Source: Amycolatopsis deserti (GTDB lineage: Bacteria; Actinomycetota; Actinomycetes; Mycobacteriales; Pseudonocardiaceae). Taken from it: DNA of 64,000 nt. This document shows positions 52,661 to 61,403 of the stretch, piece after piece (the first letter of the stretch is position 1; every line of letters starts with the position of its first letter). The DNA lies in NCBI RefSeq assembly GCF_014653945.1, contig NZ_BNAU01000001.1:744001-808000 (forward strand), in the 5' to 3' direction. The position numbers and the translations under genes are program-made. The notes beneath the pieces are model-generated. The model searched no databases. It was not told where the DNA came from and saw only the letters and a list, made by a program, of their open reading frames with translations.

Positions 52661-53271
52661 CGGAGCCGCTCGAGCGAGTCGCCCAGCAGGTCGACCGTTT
52701 GTGCTGGGCCGGAATCCTGCTGGGGCTCGCGTTCACGATGACCAACGTTCAGCAATTCGCGGCGGCCGGTGCGCCCGCATGGTCGCTTCGGTGGTGCGGT
52801 GCGTGGCTGCTCGACCCGATGGTCTCCCTGGTGTTACTGGCCGTGCTGCGCGCGGAGCAGGTGACGGCCCGACATGGCATCCGGACCGGTGGCTGGGCAC
52901 GTGGCGCCAAGTGGTTCACGCTCGGCGCGACCTATGTCATGAACACCTGGGAGGCGTTCGTGAACCGGTCGCCGGCGCAGGTCGTGCTGCACTCGGTGCC
53001 TCCGTTGGTGGTGTTCGTGGCGGCCGAGGCCGTCACGGATCTGCGGGACAAGCTGGGGGCCGCGATGTCTTCGGAGTCCTCGGTTGCCGAGGAGGCGGCT
53101 CGCCCGCGCGGCGTGTGGACGTCGTCCGCGGAGTACCTCGCGATGGCGCGGGCTGCCAGGACGCCGGAGACGGTGGTGACACCGGCTTGGGTCCGCGAGG
53201 TGACCGGGTGTTCGCGCGGTCTGTCTTCTCGCCTTGCGGCCGAGTTGCGGGCGGAGGGTGCGCATGGCTGA
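52657..53271 (+). CDS. DUF2637-like membrane protein (spread-protein candidate)
   Basis: 204-residue protein with about four membrane helices in the first 130 residues (GILLGLAFTMTNVQQFAA, MVSLVLLAVL, VVFVAAEAV) and a cytoplasmic tail with a small HTH-like segment, VREVTGCSRGLSSRLAAEL. This resembles DUF2637 proteins that precede FtsK-type translocases in actinomycete elements. GTG 52657 overlaps the preceding gene's stop. Confidence 0.7.
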   Translation: MTEPLERVAQQVDRLCWAGILLGLAFTMTNVQQFAAAGAPAWSLRWCGAWLLDPMVSLVLLAVLRAEQVTARHGIRTGGWARGAKWFTLGATYVMNTWEAFVNRSPAQVVLHSVPPLVVFVAAEAVTDLRDKLGAAMSSESSVAEEAARPRGVWTSSAEYLAMARAARTPETVVTPAWVREVTGCSRGLSSRLAAELRAEGAHG

Positions 53272-55345
53272 GGAGCAAAACGCCGGGCACGAGGTCGAGC
53301 GGGCCGCGCCGGTGTTCGACGCGGAGTTGGTCGATGAGGAATCACCGGTCAGCGTTGGTGCCGGCTCCCGCTGGCGTCGCCCGGCTTGGCTGACCTCTCG
53401 ACAGGAGTTCAAGCGCGCGGTCCGTGCCGTGATCGCGCTGCTGATCCGGCTGCCCTTCCGGTTCGCTTCCGCGGTTGGTCGGGGTGCTGTGTTGATGTTC
53501 CGGGTGTGGCGGAAGTGGGTCCGTGTCCACGACTACCGGGAGGCGGCTGAGCAGTCCGAGAAGCTGGCGGACAAGTTCGTGGAGATCCGGGCGCTCACGC
53601 TCTTCCGGTGGAAGGTGAGTGGAGCGGTGGCGGCCGCTGTCGGCTCGGGGTTGCTCGTCGCCTACCTGCTCTACGGTTCGGTGGCCTTGTGGGGCGCGGG
53701 CACGGTGGCAGCTGTGATGCTGGCGGTAGCCGGGCGCCGGAAGGAGGGAGCACCCGGGCGTAAGAACGTCCTGCCCGGCCCGCGGGCGCTGGCGTGGACG
53801 ATGGATCCGCAGGTGCTGGTCGACGCCTTCCGGGACGCCAAGCTGATCGGCAAGGACGAGACGCTCCGGCTGGTCGAGCGGGCGCGGCGTGTCGGCGACG
53901 GCTGGGCGATCACGGTTGACCTTCCGGCGACGCGGAAGGCCGCGGACGTGATCAAGCACCGGGATGCGCTCGCGTCCGCGCTGGCTGTCGACGAGGTCCA
54001 GTTGATCGTCGAGCGGGTCCGCGGCCGGGGTGGTCACGCTGGGCGAGTGTTCCTCTGGGTTGCTGATGAGGACCCGTATTCCGGCCCGCCGAGGAGGACT
54101 CCGCTGGTCGAGGCCGAGTGGTGGGATGCGTGGCAGCCGATTCCGTTCGGTGTGGACGCGCGCCGGCGTCGGATCGACCTGCCGCTGGTCTGGACGTCGC
54201 TCCTGGTCGGGGCGATTCCGCGACAGGGCAAGACGATGGCTGCGCGCCTGGCTGCGGCGGGCCTGATTCTCGACCCGCACACCCGGATCTACGTGTTCGA
54301 CGGGAAAGGCGGTAAGGACTGGAAGGCGGCTGAGCAGGTGGCGCACCGGTTCGTGTGCGGGGACGGCCTGCCGGATGTCCAGGCTGTGCGGGACCACCTG
54401 CTTGAGCTGGTGGTCGAGGTGCAGGCGCGATACCAGCGAATGGCCGCCCTGGACGATGAGGTATGCCCGGAGTCCAAGATCACTCCTGGAATCTCCCGTG
54501 ATCCCGGCTTGAACATGCCGATCACCGCGGTGATCATCGACGAGGTCCAGGTGTTCCTCGAGAACCCCGCCAAGATCGAGGTCGGGGCGAAGAAGATCGC
54601 GATCGGCGAGCACATCGCCGATCTGCTGGCCTACCTCGCGCGGAAGGGGCCGGCGGCCGGAATCGTCGTCGTGCTCGCGACGCAACGGCCGGATTCGCAG
54701 ACGATTCCCTCACGGCTGCGGTCGGTGCTCGGCTCGCGGTTCGCCCTGCGAGTGATGGACTGGCGGGACTCGAACATCGTGCTGGGCGAGCAGATGAACA
54801 CCCGCGGGTACGACGCGTCGGCGCTCCTGCCGAGCCACAAGGGGGTGGGCATTCTTCGGCCGGACGGCGACATGGATGCCGGGAGCGAGTCGCTCGCGAT
54901 GACGGTGTGGACGTACTACATGGGCAACCAGGACTGGCAGTCGATCTGTGCCCGTGGTCGAGCTCTGCGGGAGGCGGCCGGCACCCTGACGGGGCACGCG
55001 GCGGGGGATGACTCTCGCCGGTCGATCGACTCGACGGCGGTTGTGATGGCGCTCGGCGCGGGTGCGGGTCGATCCGAGCTGCCCGAACCGCTCGCGTCCG
55101 TCGTCGAGTACCTCGGTGACGAGCTTGAGGAACGGGAGTTCGTGCCGACCGCGGAGCTCGTGGAGGCGCTGGAGGTCGAAGCGACAGGCTTCGGACGGCA
55201 AATGGGCGAGCTGGGGTGCAGGCCGACCAGGCATTACGTGCCCTCGGAGGACGGTGAGCCGCGGCGAGTCCGCGGGTACCGCACTGCGGATCTGCGGGCC
55301 GCAGTTGATGAAATCAAGAGCAGCGCCGAACCGGACGTGAGTTGA
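53264..55345 (+). CDS. FtsK/SpoIIIE-type DNA translocase (TraB/TraSA-like)
   Basis: 693-residue translocase. It has membrane-associated segments at about 110-150 (LLVAYLLYGSVALWGAGTVA), Walker A GAIPRQGKT at 316-324, and Walker B AVIIDEVQ at 422-429, then LATQRPDSQTIP and a C-terminal winged-helix-like part. In actinomycetes one such protein moves double-stranded DNA between hyphae. ATG 53264 overlaps the membrane protein gene by 8 bp. It is the main transfer gene of the element. Confidence 0.92.
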   Translation: MAEEQNAGHEVERAAPVFDAELVDEESPVSVGAGSRWRRPAWLTSRQEFKRAVRAVIALLIRLPFRFASAVGRGAVLMFRVWRKWVRVHDYREAAEQSEKLADKFVEIRALTLFRWKVSGAVAAAVGSGLLVAYLLYGSVALWGAGTVAAVMLAVAGRRKEGAPGRKNVLPGPRALAWTMDPQVLVDAFRDAKLIGKDETLRLVERARRVGDGWAITVDLPATRKAADVIKHRDALASALAVDEVQLIVERVRGRGGHAGRVFLWVADEDPYSGPPRRTPLVEAEWWDAWQPIPFGVDARRRRIDLPLVWTSLLVGAIPRQGKTMAARLAAAGLILDPHTRIYVFDGKGGKDWKAAEQVAHRFVCGDGLPDVQAVRDHLLELVVEVQARYQRMAALDDEVCPESKITPGISRDPGLNMPITAVIIDEVQVFLENPAKIEVGAKKIAIGEHIADLLAYLARKGPAAGIVVVLATQRPDSQTIPSRLRSVLGSRFALRVMDWRDSNIVLGEQMNTRGYDASALLPSHKGVGILRPDGDMDAGSESLAMTVWTYYMGNQDWQSICARGRALREAAGTLTGHAAGDDSRRSIDSTAVVMALGAGAGRSELPEPLASVVEYLGDELEEREFVPTAELVEALEVEATGFGRQMGELGCRPTRHYVPSEDGEPRRVRGYRTADLRAAVDEIKSSAEPDVS

Positions 55346-55346
55346 G

Positions 55347-55502
55347 ATGGCCGCGCCCGATGACCACGTGATCGTCCGCGTTCCCGACCAACTCCCTAGC
55401 CTGAACAGGAAAGCTAGCGCCATACTTCTTGCCATACTGATCGAGCTGGCTGAGGTCGAGGCCCTGGACGGGCCCGGCGAGAGGGGGATCGATGACTGCT
55501 GA
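55347..55502 (+). CDS. 51-residue protein between translocase and recombinase
   Basis: Small gene: ATG one base after the translocase stop, ending TGA at 55,500-55,502, overlapping the recombinase start by 11 bp. The protein begins MAAPDDHVIVRVPD and has a hydrophobic segment SAILLAILIELAEVE. No family recognised. The tight spacing on both sides makes it likely to be translated. Confidence 0.55.
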   Translation: MAAPDDHVIVRVPDQLPSLNRKASAILLAILIELAEVEALDGPGERGIDDC

Positions 55503-57252
55503 AATCAACCACGACCCGTGGGCGACGCTCGATGACCTGCTGGGAGTCGAGGTCGCCGAGCCGGTGGACGAGAGCATCGGCCCGGTGGCCTTCTACGGCC
55601 GGTGCTCGACGGAGGACAACCAGGACCCGGAGACCTCGCACGGCTGGCAGTTGAGCAACGCGCGGAAGTTCGTCGAGCCGCTCGGCGGGAGCGTGGTGGC
55701 GGAGTTCTTCGATGTCGGGCAGTCGCGGTCGGTGCCGTGGGAGCGGCGGGAGGCGGCGAGCCGGCTGCTGAAGGCGCTGAAGGACCCCGGCCGACGATGG
55801 CAAGCGGTTGTAGTGGGGGAGGGGACGCGGTGCTGGTTCGGGAACCAGTTCTCCTTGGTAGCCCCGAAGTTCGCGGCCTACGGGGTCGATCTGTGGGTGC
55901 CGGAGCTGGGCGGGAAGTTCGATGCGCGGAACCCGTCACACAAGATGCTGATGAGCGTGCTCGGCGGGATGAGCGAGTCCGAGCGGCAGCATGTTCAGGC
56001 GCGGGTCCGGGCGGCGATGGATGCGCAGGTGATCAACGAGGGGCGGCACCAGGGCGGTCGGGCGCCGTATGGCTACAAGGTGGTGGACGGTGGGCCGCAC
56101 CCGAACCCGCGGAAGGCGGCGGAGGGGTACCGGCTGCGGGTGCTCGCCATTGATGAGGCGTCGGCCGAAGCCGTGCGACGGATTTTCGCGGAGTACATCA
56201 GCGGCAAGGGTGATCGTGCGATCGCCAACGGCCTCAATCGTGATCGGATCCCGTGTCCGTCTGCTCGCCGACCGGATCAGAACCGGCACCGGCTGGCGGA
56301 CGGGTGGCAGGGAAGTACGGTGCGGTCAATCCTGGAGAACCCGCGGTACACGGGCTAAGCGTTCTTCGGGCGCTGGACGAAGCACGAGACGTTGCTGGAC
56401 CCGGACGACGTGGCCGCTGGGCACGTCACGCGGTTTCGGAGGTCGGCACCCGATCGCGTCGTTCGGTCCCGGCTTCCGGCGCACCCGGCGATCGTGTCGG
56501 TCGAGGACTTCACCCAAGCCCAGTTGCTGAGGAGGTCGAAGGGGTCAGGCGGGTTGCGGACTGCTCGCAAGGCTGAGCGGAGTGACCGACCCACGCGGAG
56601 GGCGTATCTGTTCCGTGGTCGAATCCGGTGCGCGTACTGCCAGCGGAAGATGGAAGCGAGCCCGCGCAAGCACGGCATGTACTACCGGTGTCCAGCACGG
56701 ACTCTCGCGCCCGGCTCGCCGGCGCTGGCGGAACACCCGCCTTCGGTCTATCTGCGGGAGGAGCCGCTGATGGACGCCGTCAACACGTGGCTGGGCGGCC
56801 TGTTCGCCCGCGACAACGTTGACCGAACCGTCGCGGCGTTGGTCGCATCCCAGAGTGGCGAGGGAGCGACGTCCGGACGCGAGGTCGCCCGGCAGCGGCT
56901 CGCCAGTGCGGAGGCGAGGCTGGAGCGGTTCCGGGCGGCCATCGGTGCAGGTGTGGATCCCGCGGCCTTGGTCGACGCGATCAACGAGGCGCAGGCGCAA
57001 CGAGCAGCGGCTAGGGCTGAACTCGAGGACGCGCCTGCACCCGACCTGGTGACCGACGCCGAGGTCTACGCGATGATCGACTCACTCGGAGACGTCGGGA
57101 GGAAGCTCGCGAAAGCAAGAACGGACAGCTTGGCGGGCCTCTACGAGGCGCTCAACCTAGCTGTCCGCTACGAACACGACTCTCAGGCCGCTCAGGTCAC
57201 CATCCAACCCGTGATGCGGGTGAATAGTGTGCGTGTCCGAGGGGGGAACTGA
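55492..57252 (+). pseudogene. large serine recombinase (integrase), interrupted by a nonsense codon
   Basis: Full length would be 586 residues. The catalytic domain has YGRCSTEDNQ with Ser39, EGTRCWFGNQFS and GGMSESERQHVQARV; the recombinase domain is GGRAPYGYKVVDGG to ILENPRYTG. At codon 289 (56,356-56,358) a TAA stops the frame where the sequence continues without shift as AFFGRWTKHETLLDPDD; a Tyr codon is expected. The zinc ribbon CAYCQRK begins at residue 380 and a coiled coil follows. Loss of that part should prevent integration, so the element is probably fixed in place, unless the stop is suppressed or a sequencing error. Confidence 0.85.
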
Positions 57253-57307
57253 CCCAAGTCCCCAGCCTGGTGTATGCGACTGACCTGCAGCTTCCTTGAC
57301 GGTGTGC

Positions 57308-57330
57308 GTTCGAGTCCCCGGGCGGCTCCA
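57308..57330 (+). other. tRNA 3'-end-like sequence, possible att remnant
   Basis: GTTCGAGTCC followed by CCGGGCGGCTCCA looks like the T-loop and acceptor end of a tRNA with CCA, 56 bp after the recombinase stop. The rest of a tRNA is absent upstream, and the T-stem count is one nucleotide short, so it is a remnant, an att half or a coincidence. GGTGTGC (57301) and GCACACC (57338) are inverted around it. Confidence 0.35.
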
Positions 57331-57385
57331 CCCAGATGCACACCGGTTTCTACCCTGCTGACGTGCGTGGCACCGTCGGATCGCG

Positions 57386-57484
57386 GTCCGCGGCGCGGGG
57401 GAGCGGCCGCTCGTCCTCGAGGCGCGGGTGCCGCTGGTGATGGAGCGTCGGAAGCGTCCGCAGGAGGCGGCAAGGTCAGAGTAG
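57386..57484 (+). pseudogene. possible 3' gene remnant after the recombinase
   Basis: One frame ending at TAG 57,482-57,484 reads VRGAGERPLVLEARVPLVME then a charged tail; the codon bias looks like real host coding sequence. No start, no full gene, and the family is not recognised with certainty. Confidence 0.25.
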
Positions 57485-57611
57485 TGACTTCGGCCCTTGT
57501 TCTGATCGGACCCGCGTTCGAGCGGTCCTCCCCGGGCGAGACCTCGTGCTCAGTGCTGACCCTGGCGAGTCGAAACGGGGTTACCGGCCTGCGCCTTTAT
57601 CCTCTGTGACC

Positions 57612-58784
57612 ATGACCGTCTACCCGAGTCGAAACCGTCGTGATTCGTCGCCCAAACGGGCGGCGGAGTCGCAGGCTGAGTTTTTCGATCGGGTGGCCGG
57701 GGCGTACTGGGATCAGGTTCGCGACGTGATCAACGAGTGGTGGTCTCACCTTCCGGATCAGGCGCGGTCTGGTGTCCGTAGTCGGTTGGTGGATCGGAAC
57801 TCCGACTCGAACGTGTCTTCCGCGTTGTGGGAGTTGTATCTGCACGAGATGCTGCTCGGTTCTGGCTGCACCGTGGAGGTCGAGCAGGCGGTTGGCACCC
57901 GGGGCAAGTACCCGGACTTCCTGGTGACTCGCGATGGTGAGCAGTTCGTCCTCGAGGCGATCTGGACATCACAGCGTATTGGGGACCCTACGCAGGACGC
58001 GATGTCGGGCCGACTGCTCGATGCCATCAACGGTGTGCCGAGCCCCAACTTCTTCCTGTCGGTCTCGATCATCCGAGTCGGGTCTGTAGAGCCGCCGCAG
58101 AGGCGGCTGAAGGCGGAGCTGGTGCAGTGGCTGGGCGGTCTAGACCCCGATCGGGTCCAGGCCGACTACGAGCAGCGCCAGGTCCCGTTGCCGACCCACA
58201 TCTGGCAGGAGGCCGGATGGTCGCTCTCGTTCACGGCGATGCCACGTAGTCCCGGCGTACGCGGGCGATTCTCCAGGGGGATCGGGATCTATCCGATGAT
58301 CTGGATGCGCGACAGGTCGGACCACGTGCTTGGCGCGGTCAAAAAGAAGGGCGGGAAGTACGGCGACCTCGCGCTGCCGTTCATCGTCGCGGTGGGTCAG
58401 GCGGCACTGTTCCCCGAGGAAGAGGACATCGCGACCTCGCTTTACGGGAGTTCGGTCGAGTACGCCCACACCGGAATTGCGTCCACATTCGGTCGGCTTT
58501 CAGATGGCTATTGGTCCCCTTCTCGCGACAACGGTCACCGCCGGGTGAGCGGGGTGCTCGTCGTCGACAACCCGGCGCCCTGGACCTGGGCGAAGAACAC
58601 TCCCGTCCTGTGGCGCAGCTCCGACCCGAGGTCGATCCCGGCTCCGATTCTTCCGACGTGGGCGAGCGCGCGGCTCGCCGGGGACGAGGTCGAACGAAAG
58701 CCGGCTGCCGCCCCTGCGTACAGCGCTGTCGGCCTTGACCAGGACTGGCCGGCCGGGGAAGCATTCCCACGACACGCAGCCTGA
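57612..58784 (+). CDS. PD-(D/E)XK-like protein of unknown function
   Basis: 390-residue protein. PDFLVTRDGEQFVLEAIW at residues 101-118 resembles the PD-(D/E)XK core, but the expected Lys after Glu115-Ala is Ile117. A segment VLEAIWTS resembles YILEAKWTS of the nuclease at 42.9 kb. The C-terminal half has VGQAALFPEEEDIATSLYG and no recognised domain. ATG 57612 is used. It sits outside the recombinase end, so it may be cargo of the same element or of another insertion. Defence function is only a suggestion. Confidence 0.6.
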   Translation: MTVYPSRNRRDSSPKRAAESQAEFFDRVAGAYWDQVRDVINEWWSHLPDQARSGVRSRLVDRNSDSNVSSALWELYLHEMLLGSGCTVEVEQAVGTRGKYPDFLVTRDGEQFVLEAIWTSQRIGDPTQDAMSGRLLDAINGVPSPNFFLSVSIIRVGSVEPPQRRLKAELVQWLGGLDPDRVQADYEQRQVPLPTHIWQEAGWSLSFTAMPRSPGVRGRFSRGIGIYPMIWMRDRSDHVLGAVKKKGGKYGDLALPFIVAVGQAALFPEEEDIATSLYGSSVEYAHTGIASTFGRLSDGYWSPSRDNGHRRVSGVLVVDNPAPWTWAKNTPVLWRSSDPRSIPAPILPTWASARLAGDEVERKPAAAPAYSAVGLDQDWPAGEAFPRHAA

Positions 58785-59369
58785 AGTCGGGTGTGGCGAA
58801 GTCGGAGCGCATCGGGCTTGCGCGCTGCTCAACTCCGCATCTTGCGCAACGGAGTCAATGCCGGAACCGCGGTGGCACCGGCCTCGACAAAGGCGGCGAC
58901 TCCCAACCTGTCGTCCCGCCTAACTTGCGGGGAAGGACGGCTCGGCGCCTACCTTGGCCAAGGCGTGTCATTCCGGGTTTCGTGTAGTTCGATCCGGCCC
59001 CCTGTGTGGCGGGTGATGTTCGTGGCGTGCTGATGCGCCCGCGCGATGCTGGAGTAGACCGAGACCGACCAGTCGATCAGCCCCGCCGCGTCCGCGAAGG
59101 CCTGGAGCCGCTGCAGCACCACATCCCAGGTGCCTTCCCGGGCCAGCTGACGGTGCCAGCTCCAGATCGTCTGCCACGGCCCGAACACCGCCGGCACATC
59201 CCGCCACGCGCTCATCCGAGAGCAACTCAAACCGCCACACGACCAGCAGCATCCCAGCCACCAACCGCGACCTTGTCAGATACGCCAGGGGGAATCACAT
59301 GTCGTTGACCGCGCTGCCCGTGCAGCACACCATGCGGGTGCCGATCCCGACCGGCCGGTCATCTCGCTA
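58785..59369. other. 585-bp stretch with gene remnants
   Basis: No intact gene. The middle holds an IS5-type transposase fragment (58,949-59,230). On the minus strand at 58,829-58,921 a frame ends RLGVAAFVEAGATAVPALTP and stops at 58,829-58,831, possibly the tail of another lost gene. Confidence 0.4.
58949..59230 (-). mobile_element. IS5-family transposase remnant
   Basis: A minus-strand fragment contains WRDVPAVFGPWQTIWSWHRQ, followed by DVVLQRLQAFADAAGLIDWS and ITRHTGGRIELHE, the N-terminal DUF4096-type part of IS5 transposases. The upstream start region has shifted frames (ELLSDERV in another frame), and the catalytic DDE part after ELHE is missing. The insertion is inactive. No inverted terminal repeats were found. 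Confidence 0.75.
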
Positions 59370-60599
59370 TCACCTTCCCAGGATGACGATCGATGTCACC
59401 GCTTCCTCACCGCGGTGGAATCCACCACCGTTCTCCGCCAAAGCCAATCGCGCTCCGTCGACCTGTCGGGCACCGGATTCGCCGCGAAGTTGCTCGGTGA
59501 GTTCGAACACCTGGGCCAGCCCGGTGGCGCCGATCGGATGCCCCTTCGACTCCAGCCCTCCCGAGGGATTGACCGGGATCCGTCCTCCCAGGGTGGTGTC
59601 TCCCCGTTCCGCTGCCACGCCACCTTCCCCTGGAGGTACGAGGCCCAACATCTCGGTCTGCAGGACCTCGGCGAACGCTGTCGCGTCGTGGACCTCGGCA
59701 ACGTCGATCTCACTTGGTGAGACCCCGGCTCGCTCATAGGCTTCGGCCGAGACCAGTTGGCTGATGTGCCCGTCGAATCGGGTGATGTCGCGGTCGGTGC
59801 CTGTGCCGACGACCGAGGCCAGAACCTCGACGGGCCGTTCGCTGCGCAACCTGCGAAGGCCTTCGGCGCTGCACAGGACCACGGCGGCAGCACCGTCGGT
59901 GACCGGCGCGCACATTGGCACCGTCAGGGGGTGTGACAGCCTTCGCGCCGCGAGCACGTCCTCGACCGACATCGGTTTGCGGTAGTGTGCGCGCTCATTG
60001 TCGACCGCGTGCAGGTGGTTCTTCGACGCCACTGCCGCGATCTGCGCCGCTGTCGTTCCGTACAGCCGCATGTGCTGACGCGCCATTGCCGCGTAGATGT
60101 CCATGAAGATGGATCGAGTTCCGACATCGGCGTTCTCGACTTCTCCGCCGAGCTGGCGGAGCGTCTCGTCGAGAAGCTGAGGGTTCGATTTGTCGTAACC
60201 GGAGTCGAACAAAGCCATCGTCCGCGGAGAGTCGTCGATGTGCATCTTCTCGGTGCCCACCGCGAGTGCCACGTCGGCGTCGCCAGCCCGGATGAACGTC
60301 GCGGCCATATTCAACGCCGATGCTCCTGTTGCACAGGCATTTTCGACGTTGTGTATGGGCACTCGCTGGATGCCGATCTCGCGCAGCGCGATCTCCCCGG
60401 AGATCATGCCCTGATCGTGCAGGATGCCGTTCGTGGTCGAGGCGAAGAACGCCACGTCGATGACCTGGGCGCCGGCGCCTGGGCCTGCATCGGCCAGTGC
60501 ATCGCTGACAGCCCACCGGGCCAGGTCGTAATTGGTTTTGTCACGGTGGATGCCGAACGGTGTCATGCCCACGCCCGCAACCCATACACGTTGTGCCAC
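59370..60599 (-). CDS. thiolase-like / acetyl-CoA acetyltransferase family protein
   Basis: 409-residue thiolase-fold protein: NVENACATGASALNMA with the nucleophilic Cys, EVHDATAFAE, and GHPIGATGLAQ; the C-terminus reads LAENGGG instead of CGGG, as in SCP2-type members. GTG 60599 has GGAAAGG upstream; the longer open frame above it carries no family sequence. No DUF35 partner is found within the visible operon. Last gene of the right-hand catabolic operon. Confidence 0.88.
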   Translation of the reverse strand: MAQRVWVAGVGMTPFGIHRDKTNYDLARWAVSDALADAGPGAGAQVIDVAFFASTTNGILHDQGMISGEIALREIGIQRVPIHNVENACATGASALNMAATFIRAGDADVALAVGTEKMHIDDSPRTMALFDSGYDKSNPQLLDETLRQLGGEVENADVGTRSIFMDIYAAMARQHMRLYGTTAAQIAAVASKNHLHAVDNERAHYRKPMSVEDVLAARRLSHPLTVPMCAPVTDGAAAVVLCSAEGLRRLRSERPVEVLASVVGTGTDRDITRFDGHISQLVSAEAYERAGVSPSEIDVAEVHDATAFAEVLQTEMLGLVPPGEGGVAAERGDTTLGGRIPVNPSGGLESKGHPIGATGLAQVFELTEQLRGESGARQVDGARLALAENGGGFHRGEEAVTSIVILGR

Positions 60600-60760
60600 G
60601 CAATAGCCTTTCCATTTGTTGCGACGACGAGCTCGATAGGCGCGGGCCACACACGCAAGTCCGCAATACTGCCGGGCGCTGATCGCGCACCCCGTGTGTG
60701 CCCGCACCACAGCGACATCGGCGATCGGTCGCCTCGACCAGAGACCGTGCCCGTCCTCGC

Positions 60761-61378
60761 TCAGTCGGACGATCCGGCAAGCCAGGGCTCGAAGAAGTTG
60801 ATTCTCACGTCGTCGGGCCGCCGGGAGAGGAGGTCGAAACCGGTGTAGACGGGGTCGCTCTTGTCGCGTCGGCCGCTGGCCTCGGGCACGCTGATCGGGT
60901 CGTCGGCGGGCACCCGGAAGTTCTGCAGGTTGTCTCGGACGACGTGCCGGTAGAAGATTTTCCATTCGCCGTCGCGCTTCTCGAACAGATCGAGATAGCG
61001 GCACTCGGTGAGCTGGTGGATGACCTCCTTCTCAGGCTCGACGCCGGGCTCGACGATCTCGTGGAGCACGTGCACGTGGCTCTCGACGAAGGCTCGCGAG
61101 CCCTTCAGCTCGATGATCGGGTTCGAGATGGAGTGCACGGTGGTGCGGGCATGCGGCAGGACTTCGGTGATGACCCAGTCGCTGAAGGGGTGGGCCGGGC
61201 CGTTGGCGAACCAGTGGGTGTCGTAGGCGTCCTCGTGGTAGCAGGATTTCATGATCTCGGTGTCGAGTCGGTCCACGCCCCGGCAGTAGCGGTGCAGTAC
61301 GTCTCGAATCGACTCGCGGTCGCGGAGCTCGGTGACCTCTGCCTCGAGTGTGGCGAGGCGTCCCTCGATGTCGGTCAT
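60761..61378 (-). CDS. SnoaL-like (NTF2-fold) protein
   Basis: 205-residue protein of the SnoaL-4 type: RESIRDVLHRYCRGVDRLD, MKSCYHEDAYDTH, and DLFEKRDGEWKIFYRHVVRD. This fold is found in dehydratases, isomerases and ring-hydroxylating dioxygenase small subunits. It sits in an operon with a FAH-family hydrolase, so an isomerase or hydratase is plausible, but the reaction is unknown. ATG 61378 has AAAGGAG upstream. Confidence 0.85.
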   Translation of the reverse strand: MTDIEGRLATLEAEVTELRDRESIRDVLHRYCRGVDRLDTEIMKSCYHEDAYDTHWFANGPAHPFSDWVITEVLPHARTTVHSISNPIIELKGSRAFVESHVHVLHEIVEPGVEPEKEVIHQLTECRYLDLFEKRDGEWKIFYRHVVRDNLQNFRVPADDPISVPEASGRRDKSDPVYTGFDLLSRRPDDVRINFFEPWLAGSSD

Positions 61379-61403
61379 GTGCTGTGTCTCCTTTCGGTGT
61401 GGG

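Noticed and set aside
57274-57609. 111-residue frame between recombinase and the PD-(D/E)XK-like gene
   Set aside because: Low-complexity Arg/Gly/Ala sequence with no ribosome site or family; it overlaps the tRNA-like sequence.
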